NCBI GenBank assembly: GCA_963663135.2
Contig: CAXXRM010000004.1
Span: 62,001 to 126,000, forward strand
DNA length: 64,000 bases
Origin: Io17-Chloro-G2 sp963663135
GTDB lineage: Bacteria; Chloroflexota; Dehalococcoidia; Lucifugimonadales; UBA3495
Reading direction: 5' to 3'
Part shown: positions 36,753 to 44,911 of the stretch, piece after piece
How the letters are laid out: each line of letters begins with the position of its first letter
Position numbering within the stretch: position 1 is the first letter of the stretch
Notes under the pieces: generated by a model
Seen by the model: the letters and a program-made list of their open reading frames with translations, nothing else
Database searches by the model: none
What the model was told of the DNA's origin: nothing
Made by a program: the position numbers and the translations under genes

Positions 36753-36896
36753 CTATACGGCAGCGCCGATGCGGAAGACCTTGGTCCCGCAGGCGGGACA
36801 GATCCCAGACGTGGCGGGCTTGCCGTTTTTCATCGTGATGGCCTGAGGATCCTTGATTTCCATCTTGGACCTGCATTTGACACAATATGCTTCCAT
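36753..36896 (-). CDS. DUF5679-type zinc-ribbon small protein
   Basis: This 47-residue protein was found by reading the reverse strand. It begins MEAYCVKCRSKMEIKDP and continues through TMKNGKPATSGICPACGTKVF. Two CxxC pairs at residues 5/8 and 33/36 make a zinc ribbon. It closely fits the widespread DUF5679 pattern (MEAYCVKCRxKxEIK, then a TMKNGRPA-like stretch, CPxCG). AAGGAG lies 8 bases upstream of ATG, and a good promoter precedes it. Function is unknown; such proteins are abundant in Chloroflexota and Actinobacteria. It is easily missed because of its length. Confidence 0.88.
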   Translation of the reverse strand: MEAYCVKCRSKMEIKDPQAITMKNGKPATSGICPACGTKVFRIGAAV

Positions 36897-36940
36897 GAGA
36901 CAACTCCTTACCCATAGAGTGTTGGCCTAAGAGTGTCTAC

Positions 36941-36969
36941 ATCCTATATACGACAGGCAAAAATGTCAA
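36941..36969 (-). promoter_or_regulatory. Promoter for the DUF5679 gene
   Basis: On the reverse strand TTGACA (36964-36969) and TAGGAT (36941-36946) are separated by exactly 17 bases. The start codon is about 45 bases downstream of the -10. Confidence 0.65.
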
Positions 36970-37059
36970 TATATTGTATGCTCAATTCTCAAATTCCTTC
37001 AGGATAAATTTGACATCGACCGGGGACCGGCCGCACTTCGTCCTCGCCGCCCGGCGCAC

Positions 37060-37158
37060 GCGGTGGCTCTGTTAGCGCGAGAGTGACGAGAGGAGAGGCC
37101 AAGGTTAAGCCTGTCAACGATGCCTGGCGCCAGCGGTGGCTCCGTTAGCACGAGTGCT
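37060..37158 (+). repeat. Pair of 26-bp imperfect direct repeats
   Basis: GCGGTGGCTCTGTTAGCGCG (from 37060) recurs as GCGGTGGCTCCGTTAGCACG (from 37133), 73 bp apart. Both lie in the 410-bp gap (36897-37306) before the phosphatase gene; no gene is seen in this gap. Confidence 0.6.
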
Positions 37159-37306
37159 CTTGAGCCCGGCAATTTCTGGGGTCCCGTTGCGGCGTGACCC
37201 GGATATGCCGGGGCGGTTACTCTGGTACAATCTTTCGGCGGGGCCGGCGGCTTGATCGGGTTGGTCCCGGGCTACTCAATATTCCTTGATTGTGGATACC
37301 GCCGTC

Positions 37307-37978
37307 ATGGGAAGATTTCTCATTGTTCGCCACGGCGAGACTGCGTGGAACGCCGAAGGCCGGATTCAGGGACACTCGGACACAGCGTTGTCTGAGCATG
37401 GCGTTCGGCAGGCGCGGGCCGCCGCCAGTCGGTTAGCCGATACCGTTATCGACGCGGCTTACAGCAGCGACCTTGTACGGGCCTCGGAGACGGCCAGGAT
37501 ATTGTTGGAGGGCCGCGCCGCGCCGCTGGTCCGGACTGCCGAGCTTCGGGAACGGTATTATGGGGTCTTTGAAGGGCTGACGGTCGATGAGCGCCGCACC
37601 CAATATCCTGATATGTTTGCCGCGTCCCTGGTGAAAGACCTGGATTTTGCGCCCGCCGGCGGTGAGAGCGCCCGGAAGACCCTGGACCGCATGGCGGCGT
37701 TTGTAGGCGAAATCAAAGAAAAACACCTGGAGGAAACGGTTCTCCTGGTTGGCCACGGCGGGTCGCTGAGGTCACTGATTCTGGCTGTGATGGACTTGCC
37801 TGCGGAGGCTACCTGGAAATTTGTGATGGCCAATTGCAGCCTCACCATTATCGACACTTACTGGGACAACGCTGTGCTCCGGCTCTATAACGACACCTCC
37901 CATCTAACCCATTTGGGCCAGGTGGGCGTTACGGCTGCGGGCAACGCGAGCGCTGATACCGGTCATGCTCCGGCTTAA
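37307..37978 (+). CDS. Histidine phosphatase, alpha-ribazole phosphatase (CobC)-like
   Basis: This 223-residue phosphoglycerate-mutase-fold phosphatase has the RHGE motif in FLIVRHGETAWNAEGRIQGHSD, with His as nucleophile. YSSDLVRASETA, LRERYYGVFEGLT and LVGHGGSLRSLI (second catalytic His) follow. It precedes cobQ, cobU and a pduX-like gene, so removal of the 5' phosphate of alpha-ribazole or adenosylcobalamin phosphate (CobC role) is the most economical inference. Other broad phosphatases of this fold cannot be excluded. ATG 37307 is preferred to TTG 37286. Confidence 0.85.
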   Translation: MGRFLIVRHGETAWNAEGRIQGHSDTALSEHGVRQARAAASRLADTVIDAAYSSDLVRASETARILLEGRAAPLVRTAELRERYYGVFEGLTVDERRTQYPDMFAASLVKDLDFAPAGGESARKTLDRMAAFVGEIKEKHLEETVLLVGHGGSLRSLILAVMDLPAEATWKFVMANCSLTIIDTYWDNAVLRLYNDTSHLTHLGQVGVTAAGNASADTGHAPA

Positions 37979-38062
37979 AGCGAGGCACAGCCGTGTTGGT
38001 GGTTGCTGTTGGGACCGTCGGTTTCCCAATCCAGACGCCGGTGAACTGCAGAGGTTGAGCCG

Positions 38063-39640
38063 GTGACCGGGCGGGTCTTGATGGTGCAGGGGACTGCTTC
38101 CCACGTCGGCAAGAGCGTGCTGGTGGCGGCGCTTTGCCGCATCTTCCGCCAGGATGGGTTCCGGGTGGCCCCCTTCAAAGCCCAGAACATGTCCAACAAT
38201 TCCTACGTGACTCGGGACGGAGGAGAGATAGGCCGCGCCCAGGCGGTGCAGGCCGAAGCCGCCGGAGTGGAAGCCCAAGTGGAGATGAACCCGGTGCTGC
38301 TGAAACCCGAGGCCGACCATACATCGCAGGTGGTGTTGATGGGCCGGCCCCTGCAGGCAGCGGGTTCCAGGGACTACTTCCGGTTGAAGCCCCAGCTTTG
38401 GGAATCCGTCAGCGCTTCCCTGGACCGTCTCAGGGACTCTTATGACCTGGTCATCGCCGAAGGAGCGGGAAGCCCGGCGGAGATCAACCTGAAGGCCACC
38501 GAAATAGTAAACATGCGCGTGGCCCGCTACGCCGACGCCCCGGTCCTGCTTTGCGGAGACATAGACCGGGGCGGTGTTTTCGCTTCTCTGGTGGGCACGC
38601 TGGAACTGCTGGAACCCGAGGAGCGGCAGACCATCAAGGGGTTTGTAATCAATAAATTCCGGGGCGACGTAAGCCTGTTGACCGACGGGCTGACCTGGCT
38701 GGAGGAGCGCACGGGCATTCCGGTTGCAGGGGTTGTGCATCACTTCCGGGATATACACATCCCGGAGGAAGACTCAGTGGCCTTGGAAATACCCGCTCCA
38801 AGGACGGCCCATCCGGTGTTGGACATAGCCGTGGTCCAGCTTCCCCATATTTCAAACTTTGATGACTTTGACCTGCTGGCCCGGGAGCCCGGCGTTTCTC
38901 TGCGGTACGTGACGTCTCAGGCTGAATTGGGCAGGCCGGACCTGGTGATTCTTCCCGGCACCAAGACCACCATCCCTGACCTGGCGTGGATGAACAGCCG
39001 GGGACTGACCCAGGCCATCCGGGACCTGCACCTGCAAGACGGAGCCGCGGTGGTAGGAATCTGCGGCGGGTACCAAATGTTGGGCGCCAGGGTCTCGGAC
39101 CCCAATAAAATCGAATCGAGCATGGAAGAGATCGATGGCCTGGGACTTCTTCCCATCAGCACCGTGTTTTCCGGGACCAAGGAGACCCACCGCATCCGGG
39201 GCCGGGTGGGCAATGCCCTTGGGCTTCTCTCCGGGGCTCGAGGGTCCGACGTGCAAGGCTATGAAATACACATGGGTCTCACCAGCGTCTCGGCCGCTTC
39301 AGCGCAAACGGCCCCGTTTCTGATTGAAGACCGGTCCGACGCAGCGGTGTCGCCGGAAACCGCAACGGATGGATGCATGGACCCAACCGGCCGGGTGTTG
39401 GGCACCTACATCCATGGGTTGTTCCACAACCACGGCGTGCGGAACGCGATGTTGAGGCAACTAGCAGACGCCAAAGGAGTGGCGTTGCCCTCGTCGGGGT
39501 TTGACCCGTCGATGGAGCAGGAGTTTGACAAGCTGGCGGACTGGGTTAGGAACAGCTTGGACATGGACCTGGTGTACCGGATGGCCGGGCTTTCGCACCA
39601 CCGGGACGCCGGCGAACCTGCCGCTCCGGGCCTGTCCTGA
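38063..39640 (+). CDS. cobQ: Cobyric acid synthase
   Basis: CobQ/CbiP amidates side chains b, d, e and g of adenosylcobyrinic acid diamide using glutamine and ATP. The protein is 525 residues. The N-terminal dethiobiotin-synthetase-like domain has VQGTASHVGKS (residues 8-18) and APFKAQNMSNNSYVT. The C-terminal class I amidotransferase domain has GICGGYQMLG with the nucleophile Cys near 334 and YIHGLFHN with the catalytic His. It starts at GTG. It is followed with a one-base overlap by cobU. Confidence 0.96.
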   Translation: MTGRVLMVQGTASHVGKSVLVAALCRIFRQDGFRVAPFKAQNMSNNSYVTRDGGEIGRAQAVQAEAAGVEAQVEMNPVLLKPEADHTSQVVLMGRPLQAAGSRDYFRLKPQLWESVSASLDRLRDSYDLVIAEGAGSPAEINLKATEIVNMRVARYADAPVLLCGDIDRGGVFASLVGTLELLEPEERQTIKGFVINKFRGDVSLLTDGLTWLEERTGIPVAGVVHHFRDIHIPEEDSVALEIPAPRTAHPVLDIAVVQLPHISNFDDFDLLAREPGVSLRYVTSQAELGRPDLVILPGTKTTIPDLAWMNSRGLTQAIRDLHLQDGAAVVGICGGYQMLGARVSDPNKIESSMEEIDGLGLLPISTVFSGTKETHRIRGRVGNALGLLSGARGSDVQGYEIHMGLTSVSAASAQTAPFLIEDRSDAAVSPETATDGCMDPTGRVLGTYIHGLFHNHGVRNAMLRQLADAKGVALPSSGFDPSMEQEFDKLADWVRNSLDMDLVYRMAGLSHHRDAGEPAAPGLS

Positions 39641-40200
39641 TGGCGGACCGGGAGCCAGAGGTGCATCTCATCTTGGGGGGTGTCCGGTCGGGCAAAAGCG
39701 CGTTTGCCGAAGGGCTGGCACACGATCTGGGTCTCCATACGGTTTACCTGGCCACGGGCCAAGCGATGGACGAAGAGATGGAGGAACGAATCCGCCTTCA
39801 CCGCCAACGCCGGCCCAACTGGTGGGACACGTTGGAAGAGAGTCTGAATTTGCCCGAATGCCTGCAACGCTACCTCGCATCGCGGAGCGGACCCACGGGG
39901 GTGATTGTCGAAAGCATTGACGGTTGGCTGGCCAACATCCTGCTGAAACATGAAGACAAGCCTGCCGGTGACGTTGAAAATCTTGCGTTGTGCGCCGCCG
40001 ACCGTCTGTTGGACGTTGGCAGGAAGGGAGCGGGCGCGGTCTTTGCGGTCAGTGCAGAGGTTGGCCTGACGCTCACGCCGACAACCCCCCTGGGACGGCG
40101 TTTCCAGGACCTGTTGGGACTGGTGAACCAGAGGGTAGCCGGGTCCGCCGACCGCGTTACCCTGGTCGTAGCCGGCCTGCCGGTGGCGATCAAGACGTAG
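39640..40200 (+). CDS. cobU: Adenosylcobinamide kinase/guanylyltransferase
   Basis: CobU phosphorylates adenosylcobinamide and attaches GMP, activating it for nucleotide-loop assembly. The protein is 186 residues. The P-loop GGVRSGKS lies at residues 13-20. The probable guanylylated His is in RIRLHRQRRP near 46. SAEVGLTLTPTTPLGRRFQD and the late LGLVNQRVAGSADRVTLVVAG are characteristic. It overlaps the stop of cobQ (TGATG). No cobS or cobT is visible in this window. Confidence 0.95.
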   Translation: MADREPEVHLILGGVRSGKSAFAEGLAHDLGLHTVYLATGQAMDEEMEERIRLHRQRRPNWWDTLEESLNLPECLQRYLASRSGPTGVIVESIDGWLANILLKHEDKPAGDVENLALCAADRLLDVGRKGAGAVFAVSAEVGLTLTPTTPLGRRFQDLLGLVNQRVAGSADRVTLVVAGLPVAIKT

Positions 40201-40232
40201 ATAGCACCGGCGTTATCGGCCCGATTTGCCCG

Positions 40233-41207
40233 GTGAGTGAGTTGGTCGAAAAACCCCTTAACCCTCCAAATCATCAGCCAACCTTGGAAACCGTCGGTGG
40301 CGGCGAAGTCGGCGCCGCGACGGTGCGGGTGCCCGGGTCCTGCGGAGAACTGGTGCAGGGGATCAACGAGGACGGATATTTCCTGGTTTCCTGCCCGGTG
40401 GATTTCCACTCTCGGGTCACGGTTACGGTCAAGCGGGGTGCTTCCGCGTATGTGGCTAATGACGTCGACGCCCCTGAAGGGTTGAGCAAAGCCGGGCAAG
40501 CCGCCCGCATTGCGCTGGACCACCTTCAAACGGTTGGCTTCACCGCTTGTGTGGAAGTAAGCAATCCTATTCCCAAGGGCAAGGGCCTGGGAAGCAGCAG
40601 CGCCGACGTGGTGGGGGCCATCGCCGCCACCGGGCTCGCGTTGGGTCGAGAGCTGCCGCCGGCGGAAATTGCCCGTCTCGCGCTCAAAGTGGAACCCACC
40701 GACGGCGTCATGTATCCGGGAATCGCCCTCTTCGACCATCGCGACGGAGCGGTCATGGAATCCCTGGGCCCGCCCCCGCCGCTGGAGATAGTGGCCCTGG
40801 ACTTTGGCGGCACGGTGGACACCGTTGATTTCAACCGGACCGACCGACGTTCTCTGTGGGAATCGGTATCGGTGGACACGTCCCGGGCGTTGGAACTGGT
40901 GCGCCGGGGCGTGGCGGGCGGCGACCCGGTTTTGCTCGGGCAGGGCGCCACCATCAGCGCCTGGACCGGGCAGAAGGTGTCGCCAAAGCCTCAATTGCCC
41001 CTGGTCTGCGATTTCGCCCAGGCTGTGGGAGCCGTGGGTGTGAACGTGGCCCACAGCGGCGCGCTCATCGGTGTACTGCTGGACGCCCGGCAGCGGCGGG
41101 GCTTATCGGTGTTTCGGAAAGCCAGGGATGCCTTTCCCAAGGCGGAGATGGTCTACCACTTCCGGCTTTTGGGCGGGGGCGTACGGCGGGTTGCCGCCGG
41201 AGCGTAG
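40233..41207 (+). CDS. GHMP kinase, L-threonine kinase (PduX)-like
   Basis: This 324-residue GHMP kinase shows VRVPGSCGELVQGINEDGYFLVSCPVDFHSRV near its start, the typical N-terminus of PduX L-threonine kinase. The phosphate loop KGKGLGSSSADVVGA is at about residue 120. PduX makes L-threonine phosphate, the precursor of the aminopropanol linker of cobalamin. Its place directly after cobU strongly supports that role. Start choice is uncertain (GTG 40233 or TTG 40242); longer upstream frames overlap cobU and look spurious. Confidence 0.85.
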   Translation: MSELVEKPLNPPNHQPTLETVGGGEVGAATVRVPGSCGELVQGINEDGYFLVSCPVDFHSRVTVTVKRGASAYVANDVDAPEGLSKAGQAARIALDHLQTVGFTACVEVSNPIPKGKGLGSSSADVVGAIAATGLALGRELPPAEIARLALKVEPTDGVMYPGIALFDHRDGAVMESLGPPPPLEIVALDFGGTVDTVDFNRTDRRSLWESVSVDTSRALELVRRGVAGGDPVLLGQGATISAWTGQKVSPKPQLPLVCDFAQAVGAVGVNVAHSGALIGVLLDARQRRGLSVFRKARDAFPKAEMVYHFRLLGGGVRRVAAGA

Positions 41208-41264
41208 CAGCAACTCGCTACCCGTTGGGCCAACTCGCAAATCCGGTCGAAGGGTGTAGGAAGT

Positions 41265-42338
41265 ATGTCGGAATATAAGCTAGCGGTTATCGCCGGCGAC
41301 GGCGTTGGACCCGAGGTCATATCTGAAGGCCGCAAGGTGCTGGACGCGCTGGCCGGTTCCCCGGACGCCCCCCAGTTCCAATGCACCGATTTCCCCTGGG
41401 GGTCTGATTACTACCGGGAGACAGGCCGGTTGATGCCGGAAGACGGCCTGGAGCAGCTTGAAGCTTTCGACGCCATTCTTTTCGGCGCCGTGGGCGACCC
41501 GCAGATTCCGGACCACGTGACGCTCCACGGCCTGCTGTTGCCCATGCGGCGCACCTTCGATCAAGGTGTGTGCATCCGTCCGGCCTATTTGTACCCGGGG
41601 GTCGAATCCCCCCTTGCCGGCAAGCGGCCCGGTGATATCGACCTGGTGATATTCCGGGAAAACACCGAGGGGGAGTATGCCCCCATTGGCGGCCGTCTTT
41701 ACCCGGCCACCGCCCACGAAACGGTGATCCAGACCAACGTCTTCACCCGCCGGGGTACCGAGCGGATTATCCGGGCCGCTTTTGAGTTCTGCGAAAGAAG
41801 GGGCCGGAAAAACAAGGTTACCTCCGTCACCAAGTCCAACGCCCAGGCATTCGGCATGGTGTTCTGGGACGAGGTTTTCCAGGAAGTGGCCGCCGAGTTT
41901 CCAAATATCGAAACCGAATCGCTTCTGGTGGACCGGGCCTGCATGGACTTTGTGCGCTGGCCGGAGGCTTTCGACGTGGTGGTGGCGTCCAATCTCTTTG
42001 CCGATATTCTTTCCGACATTGCCGCCGTGGTCACCGGAAGTATGGGCCTGGCCCCCAGCGCCAACATCAACCCCGAACGCATCCACCCCTCCATGTTTGA
42101 GCCGGTGCACGGCGCCGCTTTCGACATCACCGGCAAGGGCATCGCCAACCCCCTGGCCACCATATCTGCAGTTGCCATGATGCTGGAGCACCTGGGCGAA
42201 AGAGAGGCCGCCGAAAGGGTGGACCGAGCCGTGGCCCAATGCCTGAGCGAACGCAACGCCTTGACACCGGACCTGGGCGGCGACGCATCCACATCCCAGG
42301 TAGCGGATGAGGTGGTGCGGTTGTTGAGGGATGGGTAG
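41265..42338 (+). CDS. Isocitrate/isopropylmalate-family dehydrogenase, tartrate/D-malate type
   Basis: This 357-residue NAD-dependent beta-decarboxylating dehydrogenase has VIAGDGVGPEVISEG at the N-terminus. RPAYLYPGVESPL and VIFRENTEGEYAPIGGRLY are closer to tartrate/D-malate dehydrogenase than to LeuB. SVTKSNAQAFGMVFWDEV and VVASNLFADILSDIAAVV give the catalytic Lys and metal Asp residues. Substrates could be D-malate, tartrate or a related 2-hydroxy acid. It starts 57 bp after the kinase, so it may share its transcript without being part of B12 synthesis. Confidence 0.88.
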   Translation: MSEYKLAVIAGDGVGPEVISEGRKVLDALAGSPDAPQFQCTDFPWGSDYYRETGRLMPEDGLEQLEAFDAILFGAVGDPQIPDHVTLHGLLLPMRRTFDQGVCIRPAYLYPGVESPLAGKRPGDIDLVIFRENTEGEYAPIGGRLYPATAHETVIQTNVFTRRGTERIIRAAFEFCERRGRKNKVTSVTKSNAQAFGMVFWDEVFQEVAAEFPNIETESLLVDRACMDFVRWPEAFDVVVASNLFADILSDIAAVVTGSMGLAPSANINPERIHPSMFEPVHGAAFDITGKGIANPLATISAVAMMLEHLGEREAAERVDRAVAQCLSERNALTPDLGGDASTSQVADEVVRLLRDG

Positions 42339-42575
42339 AAGTTGATACCAAAATGGTACTATTGAGACCCATAGAGAGGCCTCCAAGCAGCCGCCTTGGG
42401 TCCCGGTGCCAAGACCACCGTGAAATAGAGACAACAGTTACTTGGAGCCAGCGCGGATCGGCAGTGCGGATCAGCGGTATTGTGCTCACCCGCCGGCGGT
42501 CGGAAATTCGGGCTTTTGCTATCATCGTCATTACCTTGACAAGGAAAACAAGCACGGCGCCCAGGAGATCCCGTT

Positions 42576-43265
42576 ATGACGACAAAACCCACTTACCAAA
42601 TTCTATCGGTCATCGACTACGCCAGCCTAGACTTTGACCCCAACGAATCTGAGCCACTGCCGGAGGCCATGGAACAAAATCCAACTATCCTGAGAATCAT
42701 CAACATCATAGATGCCCACTTGAAATCCCGGTACCTACCCGAAGAGGTCTTCATCGACACCAACACGCCGGTGTGCTACAACCGCGACAATCTGAACGAC
42801 CGGGTCATGCCCGACATTTATATCGCATTCGACGTGGACGCCCCGGCCATCCGGCAAAGAAAACTGTACCTCCCCTGGGAAGCGGGCAAGCCCCCCGACT
42901 TCGTGCTGGAAGTCGGGTCGGAGAGCACTTCCCAAAACGACCTGGGCCCCAAACGCGATCGGTACGCCCAAATCGGTGTCCTTGAATACTGGCGCTTTGA
43001 CCCCAGCGGCGGCGGCCATTACGGCCAACCTTTGGCCGGAGAGCGGCTGGTTAGCGGGGTTTACTTGCCCATCGAACTTACTACCGAACCGGACGGTATT
43101 CTGAAAGGGCACAGCACGATACTAGGGCGAAGCCTGTGTTGGCAGGACGGGATACCGGAACTCTACGACCCCGATAGCAACACTTACCACCGGGACCTGA
43201 CCCAGGCCGAGTCCAGAGTACGGGAATTGGAGGAGGAACTTCGCCGCCAACAGGGCGGGAACTAA
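42576..43265 (+). CDS. Uma2-family (DUF820) putative endonuclease
   Basis: This 229-residue protein has the Uma2/DUF820 PD-(D/E)XK-like pattern. VMPDIYIAFD gives the Asp, PPDFVLEVGSEST gives the E-x-x-S element, and GVLEYWRFDP is the trademark segment. The C-terminal 40 residues form a short coiled coil (QAESRVRELEEELRRQQ), common in this family. Uma2 genes are abundant in Cyanobacteria and Chloroflexota with unknown biological role. It opens an accessory region rich in toxin-like and nuclease genes. Confidence 0.88.
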   Translation: MTTKPTYQILSVIDYASLDFDPNESEPLPEAMEQNPTILRIINIIDAHLKSRYLPEEVFIDTNTPVCYNRDNLNDRVMPDIYIAFDVDAPAIRQRKLYLPWEAGKPPDFVLEVGSESTSQNDLGPKRDRYAQIGVLEYWRFDPSGGGHYGQPLAGERLVSGVYLPIELTTEPDGILKGHSTILGRSLCWQDGIPELYDPDSNTYHRDLTQAESRVRELEEELRRQQGGN

Positions 43266-43380
43266 CTGTTGCGAGGAAAGAACGGGGACCTGCGGGAGAT
43301 TCGAGAAATCACGGAATCCCTCTGCGGGCCTTTTCCCACAGGTTAAGCACGAGGTAGCCAGGCGGCAGAGGGCCGAATCG

Positions 43381-43794
43381 ATGACAAGTGAACCGCGGTG
43401 GAAACTCCGATTTAGCAGCTTCTCCCGGGCATTCGGGTTGTTGCGGAGCGCCCTCGAGTCCGGGGTAGGACCGCTCAACGAACTGGAGCGCGAGGGGGTC
43501 ATCCAACGTTTCGAATATACCTTCGAGTTGGCCTGGAACACTCTCAAAGACCGGCTGGAGTACGAGGGAGTTACCCTGCCTGCGGTCACGCCGCGAAATG
43601 TCATCCGACAAGCGTATCAGGCGCGATTTATCGAAGACGGCGACGCCTGGCTCGACATGCTCACCGACCGGAATCTGAGTTCTCATACTTATGACTCGGC
43701 CGGCATCGAGGCCGTGCTTAAAAACGTATACGAACGCTACCTCGCAGTATTGAACGGCTTACACTTGAGATTGACCGAGGACATGGTGGAATAG
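43381..43794 (+). CDS. HEPN-type nucleotidyltransferase substrate-binding protein (HI0074-like)
   Basis: This 137-residue helical protein belongs to the HI0074/HEPN family. RFEYTFELAWNTLKDRLEYEGV and TPRNVIRQAYQARFIED are characteristic, as is SSHTYDSAGIEAV near the C-terminus. It pairs with the MNT nucleotidyltransferase that starts at its last base. HEPN/MNT pairs act as toxin-antitoxin modules in several bacteria, where the MNT enzyme modifies and silences the HEPN RNase. Confidence 0.9.
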   Translation: MTSEPRWKLRFSSFSRAFGLLRSALESGVGPLNELEREGVIQRFEYTFELAWNTLKDRLEYEGVTLPAVTPRNVIRQAYQARFIEDGDAWLDMLTDRNLSSHTYDSAGIEAVLKNVYERYLAVLNGLHLRLTEDMVE

Positions 43795-44108
43795 TGAAAG
43801 CGCCCTGCCTCTCCAAGCAAACCGTGAATGCGCTGGCTCAAGTGTTCACTCGCTACCCCGATTTGACCCAAGTCCTGCTCTACGGGTCCCGGGCCACCGG
43901 CAACTCGACACCCCGTTCGGACATCGACCTTGCCACCCGCGGCATCCTGGATTCCCACCGCCTCGGCCGCCTCGTCTTGGACCTGGAGGATTCAAACATC
44001 CTCCAGAAATGCGATGTGCACGCCTATGAGCTAATCAGCAATACCAGTCTCAAGGCCTACATAGATTCGGAGGCCATCTCCATCTACGAGAAAAGGGGTA
44101 CGCCGTAG
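43794..44108 (+). CDS. MNT-type nucleotidyltransferase (HI0073/MntA-like)
   Basis: This 104-residue minimal nucleotidyltransferase has the polymerase-beta signature GSRATGNSTPRSDIDLA, with the two catalytic Asp residues. DVHAYELI near residue 80 supplies a third candidate acidic residue. It starts at GTG 43794, sharing one base with the HEPN gene stop. The C-terminus lies next to a palindromic repeat element, which may have trimmed the gene end. It is likely the antitoxin of the pair. Confidence 0.9.
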   Translation: MKAPCLSKQTVNALAQVFTRYPDLTQVLLYGSRATGNSTPRSDIDLATRGILDSHRLGRLVLDLEDSNILQKCDVHAYELISNTSLKAYIDSEAISIYEKRGTP

Positions 44109-44109
44109 C

Positions 44110-44415
44110 GCTGTCGCTGCGGTATTCGCCGGGCCTCCCCCCGGTCATTCTCGCCGCGGCGGGAATCCAGAACCGTTCTCGTGCGCGGACACGCTTATGG
44201 AAATGGGAAAACGCCAGGTGGTGGGCAAGCCGCGCCCCTCCCATCGCCCTTGCCGCATGACCATGCCCCGGACTTCGGAGCCTGCTTAAAGGACAACAAG
44301 GGCTCTGGATTCCCGCCGCGGCTAGAATGACGGGAGGTGGGTGCAGTCGGAAAAAAGGGAAGCAAGCACCACACTGGATGCAAGATTCGTCCGTCACCCT
44401 GAAATGCGTTTGCCC
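44110..44415 (-). mobile_element. MITE-like palindromic repeat, copy 1
   Basis: This is copy 1 of a repeat family, inverted relative to copies 2 and 3. Inner inverted repeats CCTCCCCCCGGTCATTCTCG (from 44135) and GAATGACGGGAGG (to about 44338) face each other across about 205 bp. On the outer side, TGAAATGCGTTTGCCC ends at 44415. The outer end toward the MNT gene is missing or degraded, so the element abuts the MNT stop codon. Internal open frames are not gene-like. There is no transposase. Confidence 0.8.
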
Positions 44416-44577
44416 TGCCTACCACCTCCCTCAAACAGTGACATCGTTACGACTAGCTTCTAGGAAATCCTGAGATTGGCCCTTTCGCAGGAATTGAAGC
44501 TGCTGGCAGTTGAAGGCTGAGGATTCAGGGGGTGGGCGGCGGCGCGTGCGGGCTTCTTTTGAGAGAGCCTGGCATTG

Positions 44578-44874
44578 TTAGATTTTGAGGAACGGGAATA
44601 GCCCGTCGAAGGCGCCAGACTCGTGGTCGCCAATGGCCAGGATTTCGAATCGGAATACCTTTCCCTCAAGGGTTTCGATTCTGACCAACTCCTGCGGATA
44701 CCCGTCTAGTTCAAGACTCAACCAATCAATCTGAATACCTTGCGAGCTCTGGTAATTGGCAATCGCCTCGTCGAGCAGTTTTCTATGGGTCCACGCACAC
44801 TCATCGTTCACCGCTGACAACCCCCTGTTCTCGAAACGGATCGGGATCGTTGATCGCAGCGGTCCGGTTGTCAA
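44578..44874 (-). CDS. Hypothetical protein downstream of DpnI-like gene
   Basis: This 98-residue frame has a protein-like composition (LDEAIANYQSSQGIQIDW, LDGYPQELVRIETLEGKVF, FEILAIGDHESG). It starts with TTG 44874, 37 bp after the DpnI-like gene in the same direction. It matches no family I recognise, and it is not a methyltransferase. It could be a small companion of the nuclease or a chance frame. Confidence 0.45.
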   Translation of the reverse strand: MTTGPLRSTIPIRFENRGLSAVNDECAWTHRKLLDEAIANYQSSQGIQIDWLSLELDGYPQELVRIETLEGKVFRFEILAIGDHESGAFDGLFPFLKI

Positions 44875-44911
44875 GGGGCTTTTTGGGTGCGTGGTTTACG
44901 AGAAGTATTTG

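Noticed and set aside
36432..36917. 161-codon forward frame
   Set aside because: It overlaps the DUF5679 gene antisense and has no ribosome binding site or family resemblance.
36897..37306. Cobalamin riboswitch before the cob genes
   Set aside because: No B12-box-like core was recognised; the gap holds only short direct repeats.
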